Source of the DNA: Dendrobium chrysotoxum
Taxonomy: Eukaryota > Streptophyta > Magnoliopsida > Asparagales > Orchidaceae
Direction of reading: 5' to 3'
Assembly: GCA_019925795.1 (NCBI GenBank)
Contig: CM034307.1
Location: 39,519,201 to 39,583,200, forward strand
Length of the DNA: 64,000 nt
Both the position numbers and the translations under genes were made by a program. Shown in pieces: positions 13,642 through 25,280 of this stretch (the first letter of the stretch is position 1; the number at the start of each line of letters is the position of its first letter). The notes under the pieces are model-generated. The model ran no database searches. It was not told the DNA's origin and saw only the letters and a program-made list of their open reading frames with translations.

Positions 13642-14246
13642 TAGGGCTGCCAAAATCGGGTCACGGGTCGGGTTCAGGTCCAACTCGGAATTGACTAATA
13701 CTAGTTGACCCAACCCGAATCCGACCCGTTTTTGCAAACTGGTAAGATATTTCAACCCAGACCCGACCCGACCTTTGACATGTTTTGATTCAAAAGTGGG
13801 TGAGTGCGAGTCTGCAACGACGATTGCGGTCAGGGCGGTATGCAAGCGACGGTATGATGTATGCAGGCAACGACAGCTCTAGAAGTGTGGCATGGTCAGG
13901 TTGGCGCCGGCAGCAGCACGACATGGGCGTGAAGGGGAGCTCGGCGCCGGCAACGGCACGCACGTGGGTCTTCAGTCTGCTAGAGCGGGCGTTCACGAGA
14001 CAAGCCGCGAGCGAGAGTTCACAAGACAAGGGCACGAGCGGGTCACGGGGTTGTGTAAACCGATTCATTTCAGGTTATTTTCGTATTTTCGGGTGAACCC
14101 GGACCCGACTTGGATTTATAAACGTGTCGGATAACTGAACCCGAACCCGAACCTAACCCATATAGTAAACGGGTTGACCCAAACCTAGAATTTTCCTAGT
14201 CGGTTCCGGGTTGGGTTTTGGATCAGGTCAAATTTTGACACCTCTA
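13642..14246. mobile_element. Non-autonomous hAT-like element, GC-rich, 605 bp
   Basis: The ends are TAGGGCTGCCAAAAT and, inverted on the right, TAGAGGTGTCAAAAT, typical of plant hAT termini. Flanking 8-mers ATAGACTG (13634-13641) and ATTGACTC (14247-14254) match at 6 of 8 positions, an aged hAT-type duplication. Sub-terminal zones repeat CGGGTC/GACCCG and GGGTTG motifs. The middle (13800-14045) is far richer in GC than any neighbour and includes GGCGCCGGCA twice, so it may be captured host sequence. No transposase is present. Confidence 0.7.
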
Positions 14247-14745
14247 ATTGACTCTTTTTTGTGCATAGATTAATTTAAAGTTGTTCTCACGATCAACTTT
14301 GTATGGAAGGAAGATTTTGCTATGAGCATAAAATACATAAGAATATTTATGTTTCTTAATATCTTTTGCACTTTCAAGGCCTTCTTATATTTAGGGCATC
14401 ACATAGATTTTCTTTTCCTTTTTGCAAATGGCATATATGAGGTGTAGATACAATGAAAGCAGATAAAATGACAAAAAAGGAGCTAGAACATAATATAGCT
14501 CTTCATATAACGTTAAGCCTCAACTCAGAGCCATATAGGACTCAACGGACATTACTAGCATATTACTTATTACAGGAGAGGTCAAAGGGACAGGCAGATG
14601 GGTCAATTGAGGTTCATTTAGGGACATATATAATTCTAGAAATGGAGCATATGGATTCATTGTGCCAATAAGTTCATTTTAACAACAATCTTACATGATT
14701 TTAGCTTTCAAATTAACTTATAAAACAAACTTTATAATTGCTTTA

Positions 14746-14869
14746 GGCTTCATTTGGGACAGCTTTCTTGCTGCTTTCTAAAGCAAGTTTCTAAAACATT
14801 TAGTTCAAAAAAATTTTGTACTAAAAAGCTGCTTTAGAAAGCATAAAGAATGTTATCTCAAAGGAAGCC
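14746..14869. mobile_element. Tourist-like MITE, copy B
   Basis: 124 bp palindromic copy of the same family, from GGCTTCATTTGGGACAGC to GGAAGCC. TTA target duplications are at 14743-14745 and 14870-14872. Confidence 0.8.
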
Positions 14870-14873
14870 TTAT

Positions 14874-14922
14874 GGCTCATTTGAGACAGCTTTTTTACTA
14901 TTTTTTAAAGTACAAATGTTTT
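14874..14922. mobile_element. Tourist-like MITE, half copy
   Basis: Directly after copy B, GGCTCATTTGAGACAGCTTT and the TTTTTTAAAGTA block repeat the left arm of the family. No right arm follows. Confidence 0.55.
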
Positions 14923-15184
14923 CAATATTGTAAATGCGGAATCGAGCTAAAATTTATTTTTATTGAGTCAAAAATGATTTTATTGGGCTATCTCATATCT
15001 GCACGATGACTTGATTAACTTGACCAACTAAACATGAGTGTATGTTGTCTCTTTCACTTATTGACCTGCTTTTACACTCGAGTGATCCGAAACTAAGACA
15101 ATGCTATAATATTGCTTCTCTCTTAGCACTGTTATGTCCTGAAACATTCATGGAGGTAAAGAGAGCTTATTATCTCAACATTAA

Positions 15185-15314
15185 GGCCTCGTTTGGGACA
15201 GCTTATTTATTGCTTTCTAAAATAATTTTTTTGTACAAAAATTTTTCGAACTAGAAATATTTGTACTAAAAAGCTGCTTTAAAAAGCAATAAGAAAGTCG
15301 TCCCAAACGAAATC
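15185..15314. mobile_element. Tourist-like MITE, copy C
   Basis: 130 bp copy from GGCCTCGTTTGGGACAGC to CCCAAACGAAATC, flanked by TTAA on both sides (15181-15184 and 15315-15318). Confidence 0.8.
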
Positions 15315-15699
15315 TTAATAAAAAACTTGCATTCAAGCAAACAAAATAAAAGGTGTGCCATCTATAAAATTAGCTATAATATTATTATGAGAAGAATAAA
15401 ATTTCTACAAATCAATATAGATATTATCAATTATTATTCTTATTGAAAAAAATTAGAAAATGGCATTCCTATTGGTACCATATTCTAATAAATTTAATCG
15501 TAAGGAACTTTTAGTTTTTACCATAAATTTAAAAAAAAAATTAAAATAAAAAATCTATAAAAAATAAAATTATGAACAAATTATCTCAAATTAATAAATC
15601 ATTCCATATCAAAAAATCTTCACAAAGGTATATTTGAATCAATAAAATAAAATAAAAAACTAGACATGAAATTAAATAATAATTATTATTATTATTTTA

Positions 15700-15829
15700 G
15701 GCTTCATTTGAATTGCTTTCTTACTACTTTGTAAAACAATTTTTTAATATAATAATTTTTTAAATTAAAAATTTTTATACTAAAAAATTACTTTAAAAAA
15801 TAGTTAAAAAACTATCCCAAATAAAAGCC
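15700..15829. mobile_element. Tourist-like MITE, copy D (diverged)
   Basis: 130 bp diverged copy running from GGCTTCATTTG to AAAAGCC, with TTA target duplications at 15697-15699 and 15830-15832. Confidence 0.75.
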
Positions 15830-15832
15830 TTA

Positions 15833-16389
15833 TCTCCTCAAATAAGTACAAGACATATAGCTATAGTTAATCTTTTATAGCTGAAGGATTAAATTTAGGA
15901 TTAGTGCTAATTAGTAATTAGGTTCACTTATCTATAAAGACCACCTCATCCGTACTACACTGCCTTCTCCAACCTCCGGCACTTACATTTCCGAGGATCT
16001 CAGCTTCCGAGAATTCTCGGGCTCTTCACTGCTACGAGAATATCGACTAACCTAAACTTAATTAGCACGTGGTTGTCCACATAATGCCATGGCTAATTAC
16101 CATTAATTAATTATTTAAGCCTTAATTAACCAACCACGCATGCATTATTCCAATGTCTCTCCTTGTTTAGTGTTGCATTATGGAGTTAATTAGAAAGCGC
16201 TAATTGTTCTGAAATCGAGATTAAGAGGCAATGGTTTTGATTAGTGGTCGACTAATAGGTTTAATAATATTATTATTTTTGAAATAAAATCAAAAGTAAA
16301 AGGCGATTAGCTAAATTTGTGACTTGTATAGATTTGAATCTTATTCTTTTTTATTATTTGAATGAGGTTAATAAATATTTTTGGTACGT
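15833..16389. other. Intergenic stretch without recognised features
   Basis: A moderately GC-rich patch (15,945-16,060) sits in AT-rich DNA. I see no exon, domain or TE end here. Confidence 0.45.
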
Positions 16390-16890
16390 CGCTAAAAATG
16401 ATCTTGATCGGGCACAATTCTCGATGCAACACATAAGTCGAAAACTTCTAAATTAAAATTCAGGATCATCCAAACTCCTATTTTAGCAAGTTTATAGTCA
16501 AATTGATGATCTCAAGGAGATGAACTCAACGACATCAAAATCTATCGAATCTGTGCCCAAATGATCACACATCAAAGGATCAAAGCCAACATGAAAGCTT
16601 TGAAGCATTAATTAGATGACCAAATGATATCCAAATATGACATGCCTATAGTCGAATCGAGCGGCTCAATGAGAAGATTCTAACGAGCCCAAGATCACTC
16701 AATTATGACATCATTAAAGCACTAAAATGCTTAATAAATGCTCTATGATCAAGGGAACTAATGTTAGTTATCCCATGGAACACTCCCAACATACCTTTGA
16801 TTTTCTTCATATTCACTAGCCATGCCACTCCTAAAAAATTATAAATGACCCTCCATTCTTCACATGATGGGTGAGGAGAAGAGGAGAAAG
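16390..16890. repeat. Dispersed repeat, copy 2 (pair with 330-862)
   Basis: Diverged direct-orientation copy of 330-862. It keeps the same order of blocks, ending in TTATAAATGACC...CCATTCTTCAC at about 16,838-16,861. A short open frame (16,871-17,092) follows, with no recognisable product. Confidence 0.5.
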
Positions 16891-17302
16891 CTTAAGAGGT
16901 CTCTTGCATGCTCCATCCAACACCGCCACCTATGGAGTTCTTGTGGACCTCCTTTTCCCACCAGCTAAGGTTCCTCTAACCACAGTCGCCCGTCAATTAT
17001 GGTCCCTCCGACCATTGTTGCCCACTGACTATGATGCTAGGATTGCCAACGACCTATGTTGGGCACCTCATATCACCTTAATAAAGAGGTGAGTTAGTTG
17101 TTGATTTGGGAAGAGAGAGTTTTAGGTTGAATGGTTGCAGCAAGTAGAGTTGAGGGCCCAAAGAGTAGGCGATTTCTTGTAATTGAGCTTTGGCGAGCAT
17201 GAATGAGGATACTCTCTCTGAATAACAATGAGTGACCCACTCAGCTAACTTCTTGTCTAGGGAGTGAGTCTTAGCACCCGCACAGTAGAGGCAAGAGTTT
17301 AG

Positions 17303-17766
17303 TGTTAAAAAAACTATTATCAATGGTCCAAATTATTCCTAGTTAATTAGCCATTTTCAGTTTTACTTTAGCATTTAAAATGACTGTTACTCAGTTTTAA
17401 TTCAGAAATTAAAACTGATTGTTTATTAGTTTTAAATTCAACTTTTAAAATTAAAATTATATTTATTTCTATGATGGGTAGCAATAATTCAGAATTTTTA
17501 TATATTTTGGTTCCCTAAGTATTTCTCTCTAATCACTTCTGATAAGAAGAAACATACACTATCATTTGGGAGATAAAAGGTTTAGAATAATTCAAAATTA
17601 GTGAAGAACGCAATTAAATTTCAATGGCCGGAGGTATGTAAAATATGTTTGTAAATTAGCTTTCGCATATTTGTTTAGTCGATTCTATATTTTATAAATT
17701 TATCTCGAATCAAAAAATATTGTCGAATTTAAGAATTTTTGTAGAAAAAATATAAGTTTTCTAACA
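17303..17766 (+). repeat. 5' LTR of the copia element
   Basis: 464 bp, TG...CA bounded. It aligns throughout with 25,281-25,742; for example both contain AAACATACACYATCATTTGG and CAATGGCYGGAGGTATG. Divergence is clearly visible, so the insertion is old. Confidence 0.9.
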
Positions 17767-17768
17767 TT

Positions 17769-17781
17769 TGGTATCAAAGCC
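17769..17781 (+). promoter_or_regulatory. Primer-binding site of the copia element
   Basis: TGGTATCAAAGCC sits 2 nt after the 5' LTR. It is one base away from the usual TGGTATCAGAGC complement of initiator tRNA-Met. Confidence 0.85.
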
Positions 17782-18359
17782 TTTTTCGAAATCTCTGCCA
17801 TGATATTTTGATTTCTTTAATTTTATTTTATAGTAAAATAACTGCATAAAGATCTATGATTAATTGTATTTTATCATAATTAAAGCTACAAATTTTCTTG
17901 ATTATATTTATATCATATTCATGATTTAAAACTCAAAATATGATTTTAAATATAATTTTTTTATTCTTTTATAAAATCTGAAATGATAATTATTTTGGAA
18001 TCATAATTCCAATTTTATTATATTTATTAATATTTTTGCAAAATTGAGTTTTTATAGGAAAATATTAATTATTTAAATTTTAAAGCATTTGCTTAGTATA
18101 TGATGGTATTTTAGAGATTGTTTGGTTGCAATTGGATTTAGCCATATATTATTTAAATATTTGTCTGACGGATGTTGGTATTTTCCACAAGCTATTGATA
18201 CGAATTTTACTAAATTTTATAAACTGCAGAAAGAAAATTTGCAAAATTTCAAGTTAGATAAATTCCTTTTAGATTTATATTTATTTCAAAGGCAATTAAA
18301 TTTATGTTTAATTATATTGAGTCACTATGCTTAGCAACACATAAAAAGGATTGGAGTCA

Positions 18360-18480
18360 TGCCAAGAAGAAAGTAAAGGATAAAATATCAACCCAAGATG
18401 ACATCTATAAGGAATCAAAGTATTCCTTTTGTAAAAAGAAAGGACACATGAAGAAGGATTTCATTAAATTAAAAAATTAG
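18360..18480 (+). pseudogene. Copia gag zinc-knuckle remnant
   Basis: The translation around 18,418 reads KYSFCKKKGHMKKDFIKL. Copia gag proteins here usually have C-x2-C-x4-H-x4-C. In this copy the first Cys is Ser and the last is Phe, so the knuckle is inactivated. Confidence 0.7.
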
Positions 18481-18744
18481 CTTGACAAAAAAGATAAAAT
18501 AATCTCATTTATTTGTTATGAATCTAATATGACTAATATTATTTATAACACATGGTGAATTGATTCAAGATATGCAATTCATATTTGCAATACTTTATAG
18601 AGCATGCAAAATCTAAGGAAGCTAGTGGGAAATGAGCAATATATTTATTTAAAAAAATAAAAAAGCTCACATGTTGAAGTTATTGGAATATGTTATTTAT
18701 TACTTAGTAGTTGTTTTATTTTAGAATTAAAAAAGACTTTTTAT

Positions 18745-19101
18745 GTGCCTAGTTTTTCTAGGAATTTGATTTCAATTTTCAAACTTATACCTTTTAGTTA
18801 TACCTTTAACTTTTCAAAAACTTCTATTGATTTATTTTATAAATCTAAACATATTGAAAATTATATTTTGTATGATGGTCTTTTCTATATTAATTTGCAA
18901 AATAGTTCCACTCATAATATAATGCATGTTCAAACTGGTATTAAAAGATGTGTTATAAATAAAAATTCCTCTATGTTGTGATAACCCGGAAGATTAGTAT
19001 ATATCTCCATAAATAGGATTAAAAGATTGGTAAATGAAGAAGTACTTAATACTTTAGGTTTCACTGATTTTGATACTTGTATAGGTTGCATTAGAGGTAA
19101 G
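18745..19101 (+). pseudogene. Copia protease / GAG-pre-integrase fragment
   Basis: The frame from 18,745 (PSFSRNLISIFKL...) and a second frame to 19,101 (RIKRLVNEEVL...DTCIGCIRGK) match the region between protease and integrase of copia polyproteins, where LxHKRLGHIS..RIKRLV...C..C..GK is typical. The W-H residues before it are destroyed by stops. The frame stops exactly where the palindromic element begins. Confidence 0.75.
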
Positions 19102-19129
19102 TGTTGACCTCATTTTTGTATGACTTCAT

Positions 19130-19740
19130 TAGGACCCAACCCAGACTCCAGATAAATCCAGGCCCTAGGATCAATCTGATCTTAGATCAAGCCAGGCTCT
19201 AGGATCAATTTAGATCCCAGATTAAATCCAAATCTTAGATCTATCTAGATCCTAGGATGCCCCTAGACTCCAGATTTTAGGATTCTCCTAGACCCTAGGA
19301 TTCCTCCTAGACCTCAGATCCCAGGATTTCTAAACTTTAAGATTCTCTTAGATTTCTAACCCTAGGATCTACCCAGACTCTAGATCAATCTAGGTCTTAG
19401 GATTCTCCTAAACCTTAGATCTATCCAGATCCTAGAATTATTTAGACCTTAGAACCTAGGATTTCTTAGACTCTAGAGACTTCCTAGATCCTAGACCTTA
19501 GGATTCTTCATAGACTCTAGATCTTAGATTTACCTAGATCCTAGGACCATTCTAGAATCCAAAACCCTAGGATATCTAGGCTCCAGAATTTCTCTAGATT
19601 TCAAATTCTAGGATCTACCCATTACCTAAATCTACCCAGACTCTAGATCAATTAATGATTAAATCAAATCCAAAATTCAAATCAATCTTAAATCCCAGTT
19701 AATCCAGATCTTAGTTCAATTCAAATCTCAATCAATATCC
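19130..19740. repeat. Degenerate short tandem repeats, left outer arm
   Basis: Units of about 20-30 bp built on CCTAGGAT, CTAGATC and CCAGACTC recur some twenty times. The complementary array is at 22,630-23,240. Confidence 0.8.
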
Positions 19741-20100
19741 AGATCAAATCCAGATATTCAAACCAAAAATCCAAGGCTAAAGGTTTAAGTCCTGAAAGTC
19801 TTTTTTAGTGAATTTTTGAATACTTCAAAACCCTATCAAATGACCGCTAATTCAGGATCTGTCAGTTACATACTGATATGACATGTCTTTAGAGGCAACC
19901 CTCCAAATTTGAGCTCATTCTGAGGTCTCTAACCCCAGAAACTGAATTGAAATTCAAAGGCTGTAAAACCTTTAAATATTTACAGTCTGTGCCACTGGAC
20001 CTGCCACCCAGTGGATTTTGATCCTGGAGCTTTCTACAAAGCTTCAAATCACTTCCAGACCCTTGATTATGACCCATTGAGCAATACACTGCATTTTGTT

Positions 20101-22050
20101 GGACTCACCCTGACCCATAGTTGACTAGGGTTCAAAATGACCAAAATACTCTTATGGGTGTAAATAGTCATTTTGAACCAAATGAGCTCTAAATCAAATG
20201 CAACCACCTCCAGCAAGTTTCAATCATCAAACCAAACTTGTTGAATCCAAAACCAGACCCTGGGTCAACCTAGTTGACCAAGTCAACCTAGGTTGACCTA
20301 AAGGCCCATTAAGAGCCCAAACAGGTCATTTTGACCAAATGATCTCCCCATACCTTGAGACCACCACCAACAGATTCAGAATTTCATTTTAAACCTGTTA
20401 AGCCCATTCTCAGACCCTAGACCCACTTGGTTGACCAAGTCAACTAGGGTGGACCCAATTAACCCTTAAACTCTTTTACATCAAATCAAGCCTTGGATCA
20501 ACTTTAAACTCATTCAATTTTCTTTGACAACATTTCTTAATGATTTAAACTTGAACAGACCCTTGACCCAGTCATTAATTGACCAAGTCAACTAAGACTT
20601 AAGTTTAGTCAAATTCGACCCATTTAAGTCAAATCAATCCATGTGATCAAATCATTATTTTTGAACCCTCAATTTGATTTTAATATATGATTCAAACACA
20701 CTTAAGCATATCATGATCCAAGTCATGATCAAGTTGACTCTAGAATATTAGGAAATGTTTAAGGCTAGATTAAGGTTTAAGCTGAGCTTAGGAATCATTT
20801 AGGAAGACTCTAGAATGTCTCCAAACAGCTGAAATGGGCTGGAGGCAATTAGGTTTGAGGGAAATGGTTCAAAATGGCTATTTTGACCATTTAAAGCCTC
20901 TTAAGGGTTTCTTTGACTCTTTGACTAGTCAAAGAATCAAATTATGCTTAGGTGGCATGGAGGGAGGTTGGAATTGCTGGTGGAATGGATTCAAAAGGGT
21001 TTGAAGGGGATAGGTTCAATGCATGAGCAAATCAATGAAATTTGACCAAGTTGTAATGGGTTAACTTGGTCAACTTAGCATGGGTTTGATTGACCTATGG
21101 CTAGGATATGACTAAGCCATTAGTTGGAGTCAATTTAAAGCTTGATATAGATTGGATAGCTCAAATTGATTGAGATTTGATAATGGTAATGAGTTTGACC
21201 ATGAATTGAAGTTTGACCAAGTCAAACTTGACATGGTTTGACTCCAAATAAGTTTGAATATATTTGAATCATTATTTGAAATGAATTTGAGAGTTTAAAG
21301 GATTTGATTGGATTAAATAGGTTGGAATAACCTATGTAAATCCTTAAGGAGCACCTGGGTCAACTTTAACTGGACTTGATCTCAGTTGACCAAGGGTCAA
21401 TGATTAGGTTCAAAAGGTTTGAAATGGTGTTTAAAGTCTAGTAGATGTGTTTTCAAGGATCAAATTACTCATCTAGATCAAATGACCTATTTAGACCCTT
21501 AATGGGCTTAATGGGTCAACTGTGTTGACTTGGTCAACCAGGTTGACCCAAGGTCAGGGATTGGGTCCAACCAGTTCAGAATGATATTTTGAGTCTATTG
21601 ATGGTGGTCTCAAGGTCTGGCGAGGTTGTTTGGTCAAAATAACCTATTTGGGCCCTTAATGGGCCTTTAGGTCAACCCTGGTTGACTTGGTCAACCCTAG
21701 TTGACTTGGTCAACCAGGTGAGTCCAGGGCCTGGAAATGGATTCAACAGATTTGGTTTGACATTTGGAGACCAATGAAGGTGGTCCCAAGGTCTGAGGAG
21801 GTCATTTGGTCAAAATGACCTATTTGAAACCTAAAAGGCCTTCTTGGTCAACCTAGGTTGACTTGGTCAACCAGGTTGACCCAGGGGCTGAATTTGGGTC
21901 CAACATGTTTGATTTAATATTTGGAACTTGTTGGAAGTGATTGCATTTGATTTGGAGCTCATTTGGTTCAAATGACCATTTACACCTCATAGGAGTATTT
22001 TGGTCATTTTGACCCCTGGTCAACTAGGGGTCAAATTGAGTGTAACAAAA
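20101..22050. repeat. TTGAC(C/T)-dense core (W-box-like motifs)
   Basis: By eye about 45-50 TTGACC/TTGACT motifs occur here, counting both strands. Often they are paired head to head, for example TTGACCAAGTCAA and the run of six at 21,671-21,716. Such a stretch should hold about two by chance. TTGAC(C/T) is the WRKY-binding W-box core; binding here is inference only. Confidence 0.75.
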
Positions 22051-22629
22051 TGCATTTTATTGCTCAATGGGTCATAATCAAGGGTCTGGAAGTGATTTGA
22101 GGGTTTGGAGAAGGCTCCAAGGTCAGGATCCACTGGGTGGCAGGTCCAGTTGCATAGGTTGTAAATATTTGAAGGTTTTACAGCCTTTGGATTTCAATTC
22201 AGTTTCTGGGGTTAGAGACCTCAGAATGAGCTCAAATTTGGAGGGTTGTCTCTAGATACATGTCACATCAATGTGGAACTGATGGACCTTAAATCAGAGG
22301 TCATTTGATAGGATTTTGAAATATTCAAAGATTTACTAAAAAAGGCTTTCAGGACTTAGACCTTTGGCCTTGGAATTTGATCTGAATTTCTGGTTTTGAG
22401 CTGGATTTTGAGTTTGAATGATAGGGTTTGAACTATCTATATCATTTACAATCATTTGAGTGATTGTAGATGATTAGATAGGATTAAAGTCAGGTCAGAA
22501 GCTGTGACGGCTGGATCTGAATTGTTTAAAGGTCAGGATTGATCAGGAGTTTGAATTGAGTTAAACTCTAGATTAAGTTGAGTCTTGAATAGGTTGATTT
22601 AAAGTCTGGGTTGGTCTGGAGTTTGAATG

Positions 22630-23240
22630 GATTTGAGGTCTGGATAGATCTAAGGTCTAGGAGGATCCTAAGACCTAGATTGATCTAGATTCTATGTAAA
22701 TCTAGGACATGGGTAGACCCTAAGACCTAAAGTCTGGAAGAATCCTAAGGTCTAGGATCTAGGAGATCTCTAGAATCTAAGTAATCCTAGGTTCTAGGAT
22801 CTAGAATAGATCCTAAAGTCTAAATTCTAGGAAAATCCTAGGGTTTGGGAATCTTAGGTTCTGGAGTCTAGAATGATCTTAGGATCTAGGTAGGTCTAGG
22901 ATATAGAGTCTATGAAGAATCTTAGGGGCTAGGATAATCCTAAGATTTAGATGGATCTAGAAGAATCCTAGGGTCTAGAATAGATCCTAGGGTCTAAGAA
23001 GATCATATGATCTAGAGTCTAGCAGAATCATAGGGTCTAGAATAGATCCTAGGGTCTGAAGTCTAGGAGGATCCTAGAGTCTAGGTTAGTCTGGAGTTTG
23101 ATTGAGTTAAATTTTAAAATTAATATGGGATTAAATTAATTTGAGCCTGAATTGATATTTAAAGTCTGGATTGGATTAAGATCAGCTTGATCCTAGGGTC
23201 AAGATTAATCCTAAGGATTGGAAAGATCCTAAGGTCTGGA
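22630..23240. repeat. Degenerate short tandem repeats, right outer arm
   Basis: Complement of the left outer array: GATCCTAGG, GTCTAGG and AGTCTAG units repeat through the segment. Confidence 0.8.
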
Positions 23241-23277
23241 TTGGTCTTAATGTCCTCATACAAAAATGAGGTCAACA

Positions 23278-24980
23278 GGAACATATAAATGCACAAGCCT
23301 TTATTTTAAGAGACATGTTTATTATTATCCATAACACTCCTAAAGTTCAAATGGGTATTATACAACATGTAAAAGAGATTCCACAAGCTATTAATGAATT
23401 AGTAGATATGGTTAAACAACCAACTCCACCAGAGGAAGTTGTTAAAACATTAAGAAGATCTATTAGGGAAAGAAAATCAGTAATTCCTAGTGACTATATT
23501 GTATATCTTCAAGAGTCAAACTATAATATTGGAGTTGAAAATGATCCTAAAATATTCTTACAAACCATGAGTTATATCTGATTTATGATATGATGCCATG
23601 AAAGATAAGATGAATTCATTGGCACAAAATAAAGTGTGGGATCATGTTAAATTGCCTAATAGTGCAAAAGCCATAGGGTATAAATGGATCTTTATGATAA
23701 AAAGAGACTCATTAGGCAACATAGAATGATATAAAGCAAGACTTGTTGCTAAAGGAATCACTCAACAAGAAGGGATTGATTACAAAAAGACTTTTTCATC
23801 TGTATCTAAAAAGGATTCTTTCATAACTATCATGGCACTTGTTAGACATTTTGATTTAAAGCTACAACAAATAGATGTGAAAACTATATTTCTAAATGAA
23901 ATAGTGGAGGAGGAGGTTTACATGAAATAACCAGAAGGATTTTCTCCTCTAGTGAAGGTGAGCATTTAATGTGCAAGCTTAAAAAGTCTATATATGGATT
24001 GAAATAAGCCTCTCGTCAATGGTACTTAAAATTCTATGATGTAATCTGTTCATTTAATTTTGTAAAAAATACCATGGATCAACTTATATATCAGAAGATA
24101 AGTGGGAACAAATTTTGTTTTCTAATCTTATATGTAGATGATATTTTACTTGCAACTAATGATAAAGCCTTATTACGTGAGGTGAAATAATTTCTCTCTG
24201 AAAATTTTAATATGAAAGATATGGGTGATGCCTCTTATATTATTGGCATTAAAATACAAAGAGATAGACTTCAAGGAATATTAGGTTTATCTCAAGAGAC
24301 CTATATTAATAAAATATTAGACATATTTAGGATGAAAGATTGTTCACCAAGCATAGCTCCCAATGTTAAAGGGCATAGATTTAGTTTGAGTCAGTGCCTA
24401 AAAAATGATTTTAAAAGATAGAATTATGGTAGGGATGTAGGGAGATATCAAAGTAATCCATGCATATACCACTGACAAGCTACAAAGAAAGTGTTAAGGT
24501 ATCTCCAAGGTACCAAAGATTACATGCTTATATATAGGCGAACTAATAGTTTGGAAGTGACTGGCTATTCAGATTCTAACTTTATTGGCTGTGTTGATTA
24601 CCAAAAATTAACTTCTAGATACCTTTTTATGTTTGCTAGTGGACTTGTAATTTGGAGGAGTGCCAAGCAAAATTTGGCTGCTACAACCACTATGGAGTCC
24701 AAGTTTGTGTCTTATTTTGAGGCCACGTTGCATGATGTATGGTTGAAGAGTTTTATTTCTAGGCTTAGACTTATAGATTCAATATCTAGGCTACTGAAGA
24801 TAAATTCAACTGCAGTTGGCTAAAAATAATAAAAGAAGTAGTCAAAGCAAGCATATTGACATTAAGTACTTAGCCATAAAAGAATGTGTTAAGGAGAATA
24901 AAATAGTTATTGAGCACATAAGCACTGAATTGATGATAGCAGATCCATTAACTAAAGGCATGCACCACAAATATTTAAGG
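23278..24980 (+). pseudogene. Copia reverse transcriptase-RNase H region (broken)
   Basis: The frame starting near 23,283 carries a linker with RRSIRERKSVIPSDYIVYLQ. RT blocks follow: KWIFMIKRDS, ARLVAKGITQQEGIDYKKTF, QIDVKTIFLN and YVDDILLATN. Then come DMGDASYIIGIKIQRDR, the RNase H VLRYLQGTKDYM and GYSDSNFIGC motifs, and the C-terminal ADPLTKGM. Stops interrupt it at several places, for example in EVYMK-stop-PEGF, so no functional polyprotein is made. Confidence 0.85.
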
Positions 24981-25280
24981 ATTATGTAGATCATATGGGT
25001 TTGGTTACCTTAACTAATTTCATTGCAAAATGAATATAATTATGATATTTTTCATGTTTTAGTTAATTATGTGTGCATATTTATATCATGATAAACATCA
25101 TTAAGTTTGACCTAGAATAAAATAAAATTTATTCATTAAGTTAAATAAGCAAATATATAAGAGACATAATCATTGTGATGCATGGGAGATAATACTCGCA
25201 CTTAGAGGATCTATCACCATGATTCAAAATTTTTGTTTCTTATTTTATTTGTGATTGAATATTTAGACTAAGTGGGAGAT

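Larger units (their letters stand above)
19102..23277. mobile_element. 4.18 kb palindromic (foldback) element nested in the copia element
   Basis: Both ends carry the same 22 bp terminal inverted repeat, starting TGTTGACCTCATTTTTGTAT at 19,102 and as its complement ending at 23,277. The inversion continues inward: 19,891-20,110 is the reverse complement of about 22,040-22,260 at roughly 90% identity by eye, with symmetry about 21,190. Outer arms (19,130-19,740; 22,630-23,240) are degenerate arrays of CTAGGATC/CTAGATCC-like units. Inner arms (20,100-22,050) are dense in TTGACC/GGTCAA. No transposase is seen. The mirror-image 62-66 codon open frames at 20,089-19,889 and 22,067-22,255 are a by-product of the symmetry. 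Class is unassigned: no target duplication was found. Confidence 0.85.

Noticed and set aside
13785..14134. Overlapping frames of 80-103 codons in the GC-rich hAT element, both strands
   Set aside because: High GC lowers stop frequency; none resembles a known protein. Described as transposon cargo only.
19889..22255. Conserved 62-66 aa proteins on opposite strands (20,089-19,889 and 22,067-22,255)
   Set aside because: They are mirror images produced by the palindromic arms, have no known domain and no sign of coding selection.
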